From Ziziphus jujuba (Eukaryota > Streptophyta > Magnoliopsida > Rosales > Rhamnaceae): a stretch of DNA of 64,000 nt. The notes under the pieces are model-generated. The model did not search any database, was not told the DNA's origin, and saw only the letters and a program-made list of their open reading frames with translations. Location of the stretch: positions 15,397,001 through 15,461,000 of the forward strand of contig NC_083387.1 in the NCBI RefSeq assembly GCF_031755915.1, given 5' to 3'. Numbering within the stretch: position 1 is the stretch's first letter; every line of letters starts with the position of its first letter. Below are positions 1 to 12,380 of the stretch, one piece after another. Both the position numbers and the translations under genes were made by a program.

Positions 1-373
1 TTATGGGCATGTTTAGTTTATAAAATAAATATAGAAATAGAATACCTATTTTATAGATTTCGTTTTTTCATGTTTGGTAAATTTTTGAATTTGATAATAG
101 CTATTTCATAAGAATAGATATGCCTCTATTTGAAAAAATAGTAATTCATTTTTCAAACTTTAGAATTCCTATTATTATGTTTTAATTTTGATAAGCATTG
201 AAACATCTTTATTATGTTTAGATTTACATTATCACACACTAAAAATATATAAATAAATATAAAATTTAACTTTTAATTAATTTTTATTAAATTTGAACAT
301 TTTTGAAAAAAAAATTATTAAGGTTAAACCTTGATTTTAAGTTAATATTTTTATTAAACATATAAATAGAAAT
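1..373. repeat. MITE-like left flank around a nested LTR
   Basis: AT-rich sequence with no coding signal. The first bases (gcatgtttagtttataaaa) resemble the reverse complement of bases near 4330-4370 (tctatgtttagaatacaac). The two could be the terminal inverted repeats of one small DNA transposon split by the repeat at 374-4275. The inverted repeats are imperfect and the element starts at or before the window edge, so this is only a suggestion. Confidence 0.25.
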
Positions 374-827
374 TGTCAAGACGTACTCAAGATTCTTTAT
401 CAGAACCTTAGATGAGCCCCAATTGAGAAAATCTTACCTGACCATCCTATAGAAAATCCTGCAGCATCCCCCCTAAAGGTTGAGCATATCCTAAAAATTT
501 TCTATACGAAAAACACCCTCTACTATCATACCAAATTATTTCTCCCACCTTATTACAAGATTTTCCACAAAGTGCAGCATTTTAGTAATAAACAACATAA
601 AAATACAAGTGTTGAAAATAATTTAATGAAAATAATTACCTTTAGCACTTATGTCTGCCCACACCACCTATTTAGTAAAGTTTTATATTCTTATACCACT
701 TTATGAATACACCAAATGCATAAATGTACATAGAAGGGTAATAAAATAACAACAACAACAATAACAACAATAATAGTGATATCAATGATAATAATATTAG
801 TACAACCTGTTTGAGCACTACCATAGC

Positions 828-960
828 TGTCCGAAGGCTACCACATTTGTCCAAAAGTTATCATACTTCTCTGAAGGCTATCACACTTGTCCGAAAGCTA
901 CCACACTTATCCGAAGGCTATCACACTCATACTTACCCAAAAGCTATCATACTTACCCGA
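828..960. repeat. 20-bp tandem repeat, about six copies
   Basis: Units of 20 bases follow tgtccgaaggctaccacatt with substitutions. They start at 828, 848, 868, 888 and 908, then after a six-base insertion at 934, with a partial unit at 954. It is flanked by AAT/AAC-rich simple sequence and lies within the family A repeat. No coding role is suggested. Confidence 0.85.
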
Positions 961-969
961 TGAGATAAA

Positions 970-1260
970 TACAATGAATATGCAATTAATACTAATGATG
1001 ATAGTAATAACAATAATAAATTCAAAAGTAATAATAATAATAACAGCGGTAACAATAATAATAATAATAACAACAACAACAACAATAATGATATTCATAA
1101 CAATAATAATAGTCACAATAAATAATAATAATTAACAATAGTAACAATAATTAATAATAATAATAATATTAATAAAGATAATAACAATTAATAATAATAA
1201 TAAAAATAATAATAATCTCATAATAATTAATACTAATAATAGTAATAACAAACAATGGGG
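970..1260. repeat. AAT/AAC-rich simple sequence
   Basis: An almost continuous run of aat and aac triplets, interrupted by short unique words. A similar patch lies at 740-800. Open frames here translate to Ile/Thr/Met strings and are not genes. Confidence 0.85.
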
Positions 1261-1769
1261 ATAATAGAAAATCATAGTCATGAATAGATAAGATAAAATA
1301 AAATAAAGTAAAATAAAATTTTAAAATTTATAAATATACTACAAAAAGTGCACACTCTTAGCAGAGATACATCAAATATCATATAATATGCTAATACATG
1401 ATCCCATAATATCATCTGTTGCAAGTGCACTGCTACCAATATAGTCCGCGATGATTGTCTATAGTGGTTGTTCACTCCACTGGTCTTGTAGGCAGCAGAG
1501 TTACGAAATTAAACTACTCATTAGCCGAATTTGATCGTTGCCCCCATTCGTATAATACATGCAAATATAATATAATACATATATATATACACATAAAAAA
1601 AAAATACTTGATGCATCATAAGATATACTTGTGGTGTCAAATAGCACTCGGCGTCTCAAACACTATTTGACGAGGAGGTTAAAGAGAAAAATATGCAATC
1701 GGTCACCTTGGTGTCCCACAGCGCTGATTGCTAATAATTTACCATGGCTAAAACAATCGTCCTTCGATT

Positions 1770-2205
1770 AAGGGGCGGGTTGCTGATGTTCACTGTACAT
1801 TATACTCGTCAATCTTCAGGTGCATAGCTCCCAAAGGAGAGCCATACATATGCGTGCATTAACCGATAATAACAAACCAAAGGGGGATGGTTGATGCTTA
1901 CTCTGCATTTTACTTACCTACTCTTTATCACCATAGCTTACAAAAGACAACCATGAATATAACTTACTCATTAATCCATAACATAATAACCAACCATCTT
2001 GCGGCCAAGGAAGGGGGGGCGGCTGATATTCACTCTACATTATATTTGTGTTTATGGCTCTCACAGGATGACCATAATATAATAAACAATCATCTTGCGA
2101 TCAAGGAGGGGACGACTGATGCTTACTATACAAATGTACTTGCCAATTCTCAGGTCCATGGCTCCCACAGGATAATCATAGCATAATAAACATACTTGCG
2201 CGTTA
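1770..2205. repeat. Diverged tandem repeat of about 95-135 bp, four copies
   Basis: Four blocks begin near 1773, 1881, 2014 and 2109. Each starts with a G-run followed by a word like ggctgatgctcactctacat, continues with a word like atggctcccacaggatgacc, and mostly ends with aacaatcatcttgcg.tcaagga. Copies differ by many substitutions and indels. The block sits inside family A. Confidence 0.65.
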
Positions 2206-2659
2206 AGCAACAATATAAAATACAATCGGGTTTATACACTTTTACTAAATCTATAAAATTCTATATTTCCTTTTAAACAACAACATAAATCCAACGATTT
2301 TATAAAATTAATTATTTCTACAATAATTTCAATTTCACAATAATTCAAATACACAAATATATTTTATTACATTAAAAATTATTATCATTCTTAAATCCTT
2401 AAAATTAATTTATAAAAAATCATATTAAGTCACATAAAATATAAACACATTTAAATATATTTTATTTTGCATATTAAATTTGACAATAGGATATAACAAT
2501 AAATCTCAACCAATAGCATAATAATGCAATGATTAAACTTAAATCACATAAGTTCTACACAATAAAATTAAATAACCATTTCCTTAAATTTTTAAAACAT
2601 ACATATTATTTTTCAAAATTTTAAATAATATAATATATATAAATATACGGAAATTCTAT

Positions 2660-2795
2660 GGTGATGATGGTCCGCATGAGGACCGCAATATTAGTGATAG
2701 TTTTTCATAGTATTAACGACGGTTTTTTAGAAAATCGTCACCAATACTATAGAAAAACCGTCACCAATACTGTAATCCGCATGAGGACCGTCCGC
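2660..2795. repeat. CACTA-like subterminal foldback
   Basis: Two arms of about 26 bases (2690-2715 and 2736-2762) form an imperfect inverted repeat around gtgacggtttttctatagta. An inner hairpin, gacggttttt against aaaatcgtc, lies between them. Direct copies of tccgcatgaggaccg flank the structure. Alternating ttagtgacggtttt and aaaccgtcactaa words are typical of the ends of plant CACTA (En/Spm) transposons. No transposase is visible, so this is a fragment or a small non-autonomous derivative. Confidence 0.45.
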
Positions 2796-2814
2796 ACTAT
2801 AGATGGACTGTATA

Positions 2815-2816
2815 AA

Positions 2817-2847
<31 letters not shown>

Positions 2848-3195
2848 TTATATTTATATATATACATACATGTATACAACATCTATATGTACTCAGGTAT
2901 ATATGTTCATATATATAGATTCATATATTCACACACACACACACATATATAATCATATACATATAAACACAATCTTTTTAAAAAATATATACATGCTTAT
3001 ACATTTATACAAATATATATATATCCATATATATATATATATATATATATATATCCATATATCCATACGCATGCCAAAGGAGTACCCACATACACTTATA
3101 TATACATACATATACAAGAATATGCATTTGCAACATACATGCACATATTTATACATGAATTTGTACATATATACACAATTTAACAAAATTATCAC
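2815..3195. repeat. AT and ATAC microsatellite tract
   Basis: Runs of ta, tattta, ca and atac repeats at about 2816-2865, 2930-2950 and 3010-3062, with related low-complexity sequence between them. Frames through it encode only Tyr/Ile/His strings. Confidence 0.85.
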
Positions 3196-4275
3196 ATTAA
3201 ATACAAAATTTATTCAAAAATGACAACTTTTCAAATACACCATAATAATTCACAAACAAGGTACTAAGGGAAAGCTAAAGAGACGAAGAACACATTACTA
3301 ATCTATGTTAGGCTTAACTCCACCAACAGTGGCCGAAAAATGGTTGAAAAAACTCGGCCAAAATTCAATTAATCATATCTCCAAAATGGTAGGGAATTGA
3401 GCTTAACAGAGCTCAGAATCAAGTTTAGGAGATCCAAAAATGATTGGAAGAGAATCAATTTAGTCGAGAGGTGGCCAAATAGCTGGGAAATCAGCTTCGT
3501 TGTAGCAGGTAATGGACACTCGATCTGGGCGAGTCCGATGATGGCTTGCTGTGGTTTTCTGGCTTCCGGTTGGACTCTTCATGGGCTCCGCCCTTGTCCG
3601 ACACATGTGGTTCACGGACAACCAAAATGAGTAGAATCTAACAAGGTCGAGAGAGGGAGAGAGGGAGAGAATGGAAGAGAGAGAGAGAGAGAAAGCTTCC
3701 CCTGTGAGAGAGAAAAAGGGGGGGGGGGGAGAGGAAAAAGAAAACAAAAAGAAAAAATATTTTTTATTAAGGATGACACATGACACCCTTCTATTGTGGC
3801 ATGTGACATGTAGTACCTTCCGATTGATGACACACGACATAAGTTAGAGACTCCTTTAAATATTTCATTACCTAGTAAAGTCAGTCTCAGAAAAGACAGA
3901 CACGACTTTACATACCCGTAACTTTTAAACCATAGGTCGAAATTAAGCTTACTGTCAATCTAAGACTCGTATCGATAAGTATTATCACATAGTACATAAG
4001 TCAATATCAAAATCCATATAGATAAAAAGTCAACTCGCGGCTCATTGATCAGTCAGGGTCACATCTTGTTTTTGTCCATGACTTTCGAATCTTAACTTCG
4101 ATTTTGGCGTAATACTGTTTTACGAACTCGTATCGATGAGTACTTTTCTAGATAACTTGGTTAATACAAAATTCCTCTCACAGTAAAAAGTAACCGTCGA
4201 ACTCGTGCGATCAACCTAAGTCAAATTTGGTCAAAAATTTAAATTTGGGTTATTTTCTCGAGTCGGGATGTTATA

Positions 4276-5821
4276 GGAATTATGATTCTTTTTCTCATTT
4301 TCTATCCCTATGAATAACTATTCCTATTTTTAAAGGAATAGTTGTGTTGTATTCTAAACATAGACTAAGGGTTTAAACTATAAAATATCAAAATTTATTA
4401 AATATTGATAAAAATTTATGAAAAATGATAAAAATTAATAAAAATTTATTTTAAAAAGTAAAACTTTTTATTGAAATTTTAGGTTTAACTTAATTAATTA
4501 ATTAATTATTAAATTGGCTATAAAAATTACAAAAATATTGAATGGATTTGATATTTCTTTTAGTAATGATATATAGTAAGTGTTAACAGTTATAAATATA
4601 TTATTATAAATAAAAAAATATAAAAATATTATATATTTGATAAAAATATTTATTAATTAAGATATGTAAAATAATTATTACAATTATATTATATATCATA
4701 AAATATTATTCCAGTGTCACATAAAATTTATAGGTGGTTGAAAATTATTAGCCTCTTCTTTATCCTTATTTTAAGATATAAAATGATGAAAAATAATTAT
4801 TTAAAGTTGTATCTCTTTTGATAATTTTGCATCTAATTGTTAATATACCAACCATATAAATTATGTATTAAATGTGGTTATTATTGTTGATAATTATTAT
4901 ATGATATTACTTCTGATGATTGAGTTTGAAATTGTATCCATGAATTATTACTTGACAACATTTTATAAATTTATTTAGCTACATTTGCAAAGAATATATT
5001 TCTTGTATATCTTTATAATATTCATCTACTTTATAATATTTATCATTTCTTTCACATGCACATTCATATTTTTGTCTATATTTAATTTATATTTACTTTA
5101 TAATATTTATAGAAATATTAAATTTATTATGATAAAAAAATCACGCATATTAATATTTTTGTGTATATTTAATTTATATTTATTATATAATATTTATAAA
5201 AATATTAATTTATTATGATAAAAAAATAATGGATAGATAGATAATTAAATATTAATAATATTTATTTATCTTTTGATAGAAAATTTTTTTAAAAAATAAA
5301 ATTTAATAGAAATTTCCACATGAATTTTAAAAATGTTATAGAAATTATGGATTATTTGACAAAATTGTGAATGAATTTATATGAATATTTGATAGAAATT
5401 TTAATAAAATTTTTTAGGAGATATTGGAAATGTGAACAGAAATTTTTAAAATTGTATTCATCTTCATTTGAAACTATACTTTTCTATTCACCTTTTAAAA
5501 ATATGAAAATTTTAACGAAATTTCACCAGTTTTTCAATTTTTTAATCCATGCACCAAGCCACCCACGAATTCTTTGATGTGGTGTATAATAAACGCACTT
5601 CATTATTTATATTTGCTATTAGCAATTGACTTTTATTTTTCAATCAATGTAGGATATAAGATAATTTTATGATGAAGATATCCATAAAAGATGATAATTT
5701 TTGAAAATATTATCATTTTTTTATAATAATATTGATATTAATTTTTTCAAAATTTATTATTTTTTAAAATGTTTATATTTTATTAACGTGCAATCTTCTG
5801 TATTATAAAATCACTTATGGG

Positions 5822-5853
<32 letters not shown>

Positions 5854-6475
5854 CATCATATTTCCCATTATTTTAAACTAAAAATATTGAAACAGAGAAA
5901 AAGTTAAAAATTCAAAATTTATTAGCTTAATTTCCTTTCCATTTTGCTCTGCATGGATGCAATGCGATATCCAAAGGAAGCAGGTGAAGTTTCAATTTCT
6001 GAATGTATGTATGTGTGTGTATATATATATATATATATAATTGGAATAAAAAAAATAGTAGAAAAGATTTTAAAACTTAAATATGTTAATAGAAAAAGAA
6101 AAAAAAAAAAACTGAATTTGGATTAGGTTGATCATTGGAGCAGCAGAGGGACCATGACCATAAGAAGTGACTACACGCTTAGGATAAGAAATTAAATATA
6201 TAAATTTATGTAGAGAGGTGTATTTATTGGAAAAATAAAATTGAGCAAAAAAAAAAGGTGGTCCAATATCACCTATTCCTATAGAGTTTTTCCATTAAAT
6301 CTTTTATACATAGTAAAATATAATTGATATAGTTTTAAAATAATGAATATAATTTATTTATTTTAATTTTTTTATTCTATTTATATCATGTATTAAAAAA
6401 CTATACACACGTACGCGCGCCATATACGTATGGTGAGAGAAAGTCGCCATCGTTCAGTTTCTCTATCTATATTCA
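4276..6475. other. AT-rich intergenic DNA upstream of the kinase gene
   Basis: No coding signal. It contains a two-copy tandem duplication of about 85 bp (5071-5155 and 5158-5229), with unit core tatatttaatttatattta and end ttattatgataaaaaaat. Short TA runs lie near 5822-5840 and 6016-6038. The last 100 bases become less AT-biased toward the promoter of the next gene. Confidence 0.6.
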
Positions 6476-6485
6476 TTTATAAAAG
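6476..6485 (+). promoter_or_regulatory. Probable TATA box of the ITPK gene
   Basis: tttataaaag lies about 300 bases upstream of the start codon. A pyrimidine-rich stretch (ttactctgttcgttcgctct) follows about 25-45 bases later, as expected for a plant transcription start near 6505-6525. Confidence 0.55.
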
Positions 6486-6509
6486 GGGGAAGCTCATCAA
6501 TGTCTTACT

Positions 6510-6777
6510 CTGTTCGTTCGCTCTACTTTCTACTAACACAGAGAGAGAGAGAGAGAGAGAAAGATTGGCTCTAAGGAAAACCTTATTTGAATTTCTATAA
6601 TCACTTTTCATTTGCTTTTGTTTGTATATTTATGTGCCAATTTCAAACATTTTCTCCAAAAAAAAGAAGAAAAAAAAAAAAACGAAGGTATTTGGGTTTT
6701 TCTTTGAGGAACGAACGGAGATTGATCTAGTGGGTTTTAGGGTTGTTTGTTTGTTGGGAATCTGAAAAAACTTGGAC
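6510..6777 (+). other. Probable 5' leader with (GA)n and an upstream ORF
   Basis: Between the TATA box and the ATG at 6778 are a (GA)10 tract (6541-6560), an A-rich stretch (6655-6682) and an upstream ATG at 6632. The ATG opens a 32-codon frame closing at TAG 6728-6730. GA/CT tracts are common in plant leaders. Whether the upstream ORF is transcribed or translated cannot be told from sequence. Confidence 0.45.
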
Positions 6778-9700
6778 ATGAGGTTGAATGGTGAAATCCC
6801 AGTTGGAAGAGGGGAAGAGGATGGTATGGACGGTGAAATGAATTCTCTGAACTATTCGATTGGCGGAGTTGGGCAGAAGCTCACCGTCGGCTATGCCTTA
6901 ACCTCCAAGAAGAAAAGAAGTTTCTTGCAGCCCAAATTTCTAAGCTTGGCTCGGTATGTTGTAAAACCCATATGCCCCAAAAAATCAATTTTTTGTTTCT
7001 TTGTAGTATTGTATTTGTATTTTTTTGTTGGCGTCTTCAACTTTTAGTGGGTTTGTTATCTAGTTTCCTTATAAGGGTAGCCAAATTTTTTGTGTTCTTT
7101 TCTGTTATTTCGATTGGTTGCCGTGGTTGTGGTGGGGAAGGGGGGATCTTGAGCTTCTTTGTCCTTAGTGGTAAAAATTACAGCCTACTTCACGATGACT
7201 TTCTCGACATGAATCAATGGCTACTGACTTCTTTGTTTTGGCTTGGTATATTGTAGCTTCACTCGTGAGTATATGGAACCTTGGGGTGTTTTTAGCGTTA
7301 TCTTAAATGGGAATATTCCACCATAATATACCCTTTGGATTAGACCTTAACGAGGAACCCAAAGTCAATTCTTGGTGCAAGGTTCTGTTCTTTAAAATTT
7401 AAACTAATCCTAACTTGACCCTACTATCTGATTGAAAATGCATATTTACGAACTTGTCCTTGGTCTATGGTGTTTTTGTGATTTTTGGAATGCATGACCA
7501 ACTTGAAAAGTATGCTTGCTAAATTGTTTGCGGGTTACCCAGCAAGTTAAAAAATAGTTTGAAAAAAAAAATACAATTTATGTTTCCTATTGTTTGCATA
7601 AGCTTCATAAAAAAAACAGTAATTCTTCTACATGCTGTAATCTTTTAAAAGTTTTGACCAGTAATTTTGTTTTTATTATGTGCCAAAATACTTTACTTTT
7701 TGTTCTTTGGATAGACCCCTTTATGAGTTTGAGAAGCTTGAAGCTGCAGTTGACTTTGCTGTTTCTAAAGTTATATGTAAAGCATAAGTGACCATTTGTC
7801 CCCGTCCTTAATTTTAATATTCTAGTTTCAGCTTGCTAGCTTTTAACGCATACGTGGGATTGTTAATTTTCTTTAACTATTTTGAAAATTCATAACAATA
7901 ATCTGTAGAGAAGCTTTTGTTTTTTGAGTACCAAAGTTATGCCTACCATCTAGACAAATGAGTAATCAATTATTTTTGTGTCGCGTCACTGTGCAGGAGT
8001 AAGGGGATATGCTTTATTGCAATTGATTTAAATAGGCCACTGGCAGATCAAGGTCCCTTTGACATTGTTTTGCACAAGGTCAGTGTTGATTAATTTTTGG
8101 ACCCTGTGATGTCACTGTCAGAGTTTCTTTTGTCTGGAAAGCTTTCATTGTTTTTTCTTTTATGGCTGTCTGTGCTGTTAGTCTGTTGATTTGGTGACAA
8201 AAGTCTAATTATTTCTTTTCACATTCACTGAAAGTATAGCAAAATGGCGTATATTTTTCGAGTAGTCTCTGACAAGCCTTTTATTTCTTCCAGTTGTTGA
8301 GAAAGGAATGGTGGGATATTATTGAGGTTTGTCCTTTCCTACTCCATGACACATGTATCTCCTATTTTATGTTGCAATTGAAATGAAAATGTGATGCTGC
8401 ATTTACTTTCCATACAAGTTATGATGTGCTGTGAAAGGCTGCTTTGTAGTAACGCTGGAATTTAAGTATGAAGTGGCAGTAATTGGATGCAAAGCCAAAT
8501 CTCCTCACCCTTAAAACTATTTGTCTGAAATAATTTGCAGATTTCTTGCTTCCTCACCATGAATCTTGATCAGATACTTGAAATCAGTCCCCCAAGAATA
8601 TAACAAGTGAGAATTTTACTTTCTGCAATAAATCTGGATAACCTATGTAGGTGTTAGTGATACTGGTCTTAGAGAGAATCTTTGTATGTTTCCCTTTACC
8701 AATTCTATTAGGTTGGGATTATCTTAGTTGAATCTAAATTGTTTAGTTTAGGGTATTGTTTCTTTTTTTTTTTATTTTTTTTCCCCAGTTGTATGTATTT
8801 GGCCTGACTTTGCATATAAGATGTTATAATCGTACATGTTATGATGAATTTTGAATATACTATTTCTCGACATATAATATACTTTAACAAGATTGCTGTA
8901 ACAAGAAACATGTCAAAATACTACAAAAATGAATTTTGAATATGCTATTTCTGTCCTTTGAAAATTTATTCAAACATCTGCACTTTAAGTAGGGATTGTA
9001 TACTGATTTACTCACTAAATCAAACTATTCACGGATACATATTTGTTTTGATTATGGAACTGGCATTTAGTGTATTGCATATAATTTTGTCAAGATCAAA
9101 GGACATTTTGTCCTCTCTTATTCTTTCCCACATCACCCTTCATATATATATATATATACCTATATATTTGTCTATTGAAAAATGCATGAAACTTTGTTGT
9201 TAATTTTCTGTTATCATTATTTTCAAAAATTGGCATTTTTACTCGCTTAATTTGTTGACTTCCTCACAATATTGTATGATAAATGTTTTAGTTATTATAT
9301 CCCAATAGTTTAAGATGTTAGGAAACAGACTCAGCTATTTGTATCAAGTCAAACACAAAGACACTCACGTTATCCCTTCTACTGTACACCTGGATGTTGT
9401 TAAGGGTACGGCTGCCAGAGACTCCCAAGTACATGGAAAAACTTTAAGACAACAAACAAATGACGCATATCCACACCTAAAAATTGCATCTGAGTCTGGG
9501 TAATGTAGATGAGAATTGATCCTAAGATCCAACTCCACCTTATCAGTTTACTACATGACTTTGGGTCCAGGTTTTATGTTTGGCCTTTTTCTGTTTATGC
9601 ACTATTTCAGGAAGGCATTATAGAAATGGAAGCAAGTCTTGGCTTGACCTTCCTTTTCTTGGATGCTGGAGTATTTTGATGGCTAGGAACTTGGCTTTGG

Positions 9701-12380
9701 GACTTTATTTGCAAAATAGAAAGGGATATTAACGAATTTCTTGTCCTTATGACGTTTGAAAATGTTAATTAAGAAAACTTGTCCAGTCTCCATAAAAGGG
9801 GAAGAATATTCTTCCTGTTGCACTTCCTAATTTTGCAGAGAAGTTATTGGTGTCAATAAAGGGCATTAGAAAGGTTCAAAATTAAAATCTATCTGTAATA
9901 TCTTAATCTGGTTGAAATGATTTTTTTCTTTTTTAAATTGTCACTAAATTTATTTGGCCATAAAGCATTTTGTTCATTGCTGGCTACTTAAGGCTGGCAG
10001 TTTGTCAGTTTCAAAAAGTTACTACCTAACCGGCAGCCCTAATTGTATTTTGTTTCTAATCCTTGTGAAGGATTACAGACAAAAGCATCCGGAAGTAACT
10101 GTTCTTGATCCTCCCAATGCAATACAACACCTAAACAACCGGCAATCCATGCTTCAAGATGTGGCAGATCTAAACTTGTCCGACTACCATGGTATTATTT
10201 TTTAGACTATAACTGTGGGATGGTTTTCTTTTTCTCAGAAAAAAATTTTTAATCAGGACTTTAGATCATCTTAGAAAAACTAGCTATTTAGAGTTACTGA
10301 TTTATTTATTCTCAACTCTTTTGCAAGGCAAGGTTGGTGTTCCAAGGCAATTGGTTGTAAAAAAGGATCCATCATCTATACCTTATGAAGTTACTAAAGC
10401 TGGGCTAAAATTACCATTGGGTACCATAACTTATTTTATTTTATTTTTCTTTTTTTAATTATTATTATTATTATTTTTCCCTGTATTCTTCTGTAACTTG
10501 TAGAAGCGGGTAATCGGACCACTGGTTCTGGTTTTACTGTTAAAGACATTTCCCTGATGCCTACCTAAAATGCTCTCTGTCCAAAGTAACTTATGCATGG
10601 CCAGTCTTGTCGAATATGACAAGCTTCAAATTATTTTGACAAGTCAAGCTCAAAGGATTAATGCTAACATTAGGCTTTGCTTTGGTTGATTGGTATATCC
10701 ACATATGATACTTTTCGAGCTAAGCTTAATTATGGACATAGTTTATGATCATTATGAGAAATTATAAAATATATTACAGTCATCCTGTTGGTATTTCTAA
10801 TCTAGTACTCTTAAATTCTTTCTTGCATATTAAGTTTCTTTATGAGTTAAAACTATTTTCCCTTGCTTATCTGTTCAGTTGCAAAACCACTACTTGTGGA
10901 TGGAAGTGCCAAGTCACATGAATTATTTCTTGCTTACGATGAGTTCTCCCTCTCAGAACTTGAACCTCCCTTAGTCTTACAAGAGTTTGTAAATCATGGT
11001 ATGATTTTGCAACTGATGCATGAATGATGAACTCATATTTCTATTGTATCTGGAATTAATAGTTTATATTTAAAAATGTAGTCCTCCTTTGCCTCATTGT
11101 AGGTGGTATTCTTTTTAAAATATTTATTGTTGGGGAAACCATCACGGTTGTGAGGCGTTTTTCTCTACCTGATGTCACTAACCATGAACTAGCAAAGGTT
11201 GATGGTGTGTTTCGTTTCCCAAGGGTTTCATGTGCTGCAGCTACGGCAGATGATGCAGAACTGGACCCTAGTATTGCTGGTGAGGTTTTTCAACACTTCT
11301 GTTGAATATGAAGACAACATTCTTTTGCCTATATGCTGTAAAAGTCAATTTTATCCTTATTTTCTACTAACAAATTATGGTTTTTAAGCTGTGATATTTT
11401 TATTCAGTCTATTGCATCTAACTTTTCGGAAATGTGATTCTTTGACATATATTTTTTTAATTAATCCTTCTACTTTCCTTCATTAAATCAATCTAAAACT
11501 GTTGTTGCAGAACTTCCTCCGCGGCCATTGCTGGAGAGGCTTGTGAGGGAGCTTCGTCTCCGACTAGTATGTCTTTATTTTACTTAAATTGCGGCTATTT
11601 CATTTTTCATCTTCCTATATGTTAATAACTTAATGTGTTACAGGGCATCCAGCTGTTCAATATAGATATGATCAGAGAAATTGGAAGCAGAGATGTTTTT
11701 CATGTTATTGATATCAACTACTTTCCTGGCAAGTATCAGTTATCTGCTTTCGGTTTCATCTTATTCTAGCATCTAATTCATGTTAAGCTTTATTGAATTT
11801 TTAAATTTTGAGCACTTGATTTGCAATTCCTGTAGCCAAGTATGAGGATGTGTTTTTATTCATTTATAAGGTTTCTTCCATTAGTAATATATATTACAAA
11901 CACCGTAATTAATTGATTGCAACTGAAAACATGTGCCCATTATCAGGTCGGTGTGAGGGATTGGCCATCTTGTATGAATTATCCTTGTATTCCGTCTTGC
12001 ATATAGAAGTAAAGATCAATTTTCCTAGTCTCTTTTATTTTCTTCTAGATGAACTTTGCAGTCACTCGAGGAAACATGCATAAGAAGCCTAGAATAGTTA
12101 CAGAAAATGGAAGTATTATCCTCATCTCTCCCTCCCTCTCCCAGTAAATAGGGTGTATAAGAAGCTAAGGATAATGGAATTGAACAGCCTTTTTCATGTA
12201 TGAATATTTTAACTTTACTGTCTATTTACCAAACTTCCCTAGGTTTTGTGTAACTGGGTTTTCATAAATAGTTTTGAATGAATTGCAGGTTATGGGAAAA
12301 TGCCAGATTACGAACATATATTTACGGATTTCTTACTAAGCCTAGTGCAGAACAAATACAAGAAGAGGCCTACCACTTAA
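6778..12380 (+). CDS. Inositol-tetrakisphosphate 1-kinase, ITPK2/3-like (10 coding exons)
   Basis: An ATP-grasp kinase that phosphorylates inositol polyphosphates on the route to phytic acid and pyrophosphates. Coding exons: 6778-6953, 7997-8078, 8294-8326, 10071-10191, 10328-10420, 10879-10998, 11103-11279, 11511-11566, 11644-11728, 12289-12380. They total 1035 nt, giving 344 residues and TAA, with every phase compatible. Landmarks: [13 protein letters not shown] (37-49), [10 protein letters not shown] with [10 protein letters not shown] (from about 65), NRQSML, VAKPL (169-173), QEFVNHGG (203-210), RRFSLPDV, and the metal-binding DIN (309-311) leading into [12 protein letters not shown]. The roughly 30 residues before the conserved part fit the extended ITPK2/3 type. 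Met17 or Met21 could be alternative starts. Intron 9 has a GC donor. No internal stops, so the gene looks functional. Confidence 0.93.
11729..12288 (+). other. GC-AG intron in the ITPK gene
   Basis: Exon 9 must end at cctg (11728) and exon 10 must start at gttatggg (12289) to give the conserved ...[11 protein letters not shown]. The intron therefore begins gcaagt rather than gt. Using the nearby gt at 11733 shifts the frame and destroys the conserved C-terminus. GC-AG introns are a known minor class and gcaagt is their preferred donor. Confidence 0.8.

Larger units (their letters stand above)
374..4275 (+). repeat. Solo-LTR-like repeat, family A copy 1
   Basis: A long non-coding block whose right part (about 3890-4275) is clearly related to 19010-19401. 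Both contain two internal repeats reading roughly gtaacttt.aaacc followed by actcgtatcgaYgagta. Both end in a gypsy-type LTR terminus (gggatgttata here, ggggtgttaca there). The left end is proposed at TGTCAAGACG (374) because the flanks agaaatt and aggaatt look like a decayed target duplication. No gag or pol lies inside, so a solo LTR is likelier than a full element. The left boundary is uncertain; the homology of the right part is firm. Confidence 0.45.

Noticed and set aside
828..960. CRISPR-like appearance of evenly spaced repeats
   Set aside because: Units are directly adjacent without unique spacers, in a plant genome; it is a minisatellite.
887..1135. Ile/Thr-rich frames on both strands
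   Set aside because: AAT/AAC microsatellite read as codons.
2870..3223. Tyr/Ile/His-rich frames on both strands
   Set aside because: TA/CA microsatellite artefacts.
11567..11643. Possible retained intron between exons 8 and 9 of the kinase gene
   Set aside because: It contains in-frame stops and clean GT and AG borders; the conserved LRLRLGIQLFN needs it removed.
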